Below are positions 21,883 through 22,720 of a stretch of DNA of 22,720 nucleotides, in pieces (the stretch's first letter is position 1; every line of letters begins with the position of its first letter). The notes below the pieces were generated by a model, which was not told the DNA's origin, ran no database searches, and was given only the letters and a program-made list of their open reading frames with translations. The stretch is from Saccoglossus kowalevskii (lineage: Eukaryota; Hemichordata; Enteropneusta; Harrimaniidae), in assembly GCF_000003605.2 (NCBI RefSeq), contig NW_003155248.1, positions 307,817 to 330,536 on the forward strand, read 5' to 3'. Made by a program: the position numbers and the translations under genes.

Positions 21883-22720
21883 TTTTTTCGTTTTATGTCA
21901 AGATCATAGTATGTAATAATGTATTTCTACAATATTACTGCAAGGGTAACATGTTTATCCCATTAGACACGCACATATGTGTAATGTTCAATCCTTTCCA
22001 CGTAAAGATCAATATATATCCAAGGTAAAATATCTACTACCTCGATGTGACATAGATTTGACCAGACATATATTTTTCTGTGTATGTTTTTTCTGCAGAA
22101 CTTCATGACACAGCCAATACACTGTGATTCATATCATCATGATCACACCAATACACAAGTATTTGTTCTTTTTCATTTTCATGATAACGATAACAATATT
22201 CACATTGAAAGTACAATCTATTCTAAAAAAACCAAGAAGTTATTTTTCCGAATAATACAAATCTCATTTCTATTGTGTAAAATTCCGAGGAACGTTTTGC
22301 AATTAATATTTCTTTTCGTGTTTTTTTTTACAATATGAACATTTATTCGACAACATTGTCAAAAAAATATAATGATCATATTCCCAACAATAATAAAAAA
22401 ATGTTTTTTCAACAAAGAACACTATAACATATCTAACGGCAATACTAGTTTCAATACGCTAACAGCATATTTGATCTGTAGTATCCGTGCTAGAAGTCAT
22501 AGTCATTTAATACAGCACGCATGCGTGACTGTTAAAGAATGGTCAGTAGAACACGAAATATTGGGGCGAATATCAGAATATTTCTTGATCTGCTTCGTTG
22601 AAGAAACTGACATCTTTATATTTACAGGTCATTATTGCATTCTACTAATATATTTCAAATATAAAACATGTCATTTCCATGATTACATCCTGTCTTCTGT
22701 CTAAAACATCAAAACCAGAC
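21883..22720. other. Right end, no supported gene
   Basis: Plus-strand ORFs at 22084-22338 and 22372-22704 are A/T-driven and match nothing I know. A well-formed acceptor-like sequence (T-rich tract then CTGCAG at about 22085-22098) precedes the first, so a partial exon cannot be excluded. Confidence 0.45.

Overview
This is AT-rich animal nuclear DNA. Introns follow the GT-AG rule, coding exons are short and widely spaced, there are no operons, and there is a tRNA-derived SINE-like element and two short fold-back elements. The two recognisable genes belong to families that are expanded in marine invertebrates, so I infer an invertebrate, possibly a mollusc or another lophotrochozoan. The sequence alone does not fix the phylum.

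Minus strand, 21664 down to 11047: a gene I assembled from six coding exons. All five introns are GT-AG and every exon junction is phase-compatible. The total is 1,440 nt (480 codons, 479 residues plus stop). It encodes a predicted type II membrane protein of the Golgi/ER with a GDP-fucose O-fucosyltransferase-like domain (POFUT-like). An AATAAA lies 56 nt past the stop codon. Its 6.7-kb second intron holds a roughly 412-bp SINE-like insertion with a 9-bp target-site duplication, a small imperfect hairpin, an orphan signal-anchor-like exon at 15377-15437 and a few unassigned ORFs.

Plus strand, 4423 up to 8159: a decayed carbohydrate sulfotransferase of the HNK-1ST/chondroitin sulfotransferase type. 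Three phase-compatible exons can be followed: a signal anchor, a short stem exon and a long catalytic exon. The frame is interrupted by four nonsense codons but by no frameshift. Introns are retained, so it is not a processed copy. The two genes converge tail to tail with about 2.9 kb between their stops. Both families act on glycans or glycoproteins in the secretory pathway, but nothing here shows that they work together.

Remainder: 1-270 holds a 122-bp fold-back element with 46-nt arms. About 10621-10764 holds a 144-bp MITE-like element with CpG-rich arms. The long stretches 271-4281 and 8160-10590, and the last kilobase, contain no gene I can support. Many ORFs of 60-100 codons occur there, but such ORFs are common by chance in this composition.
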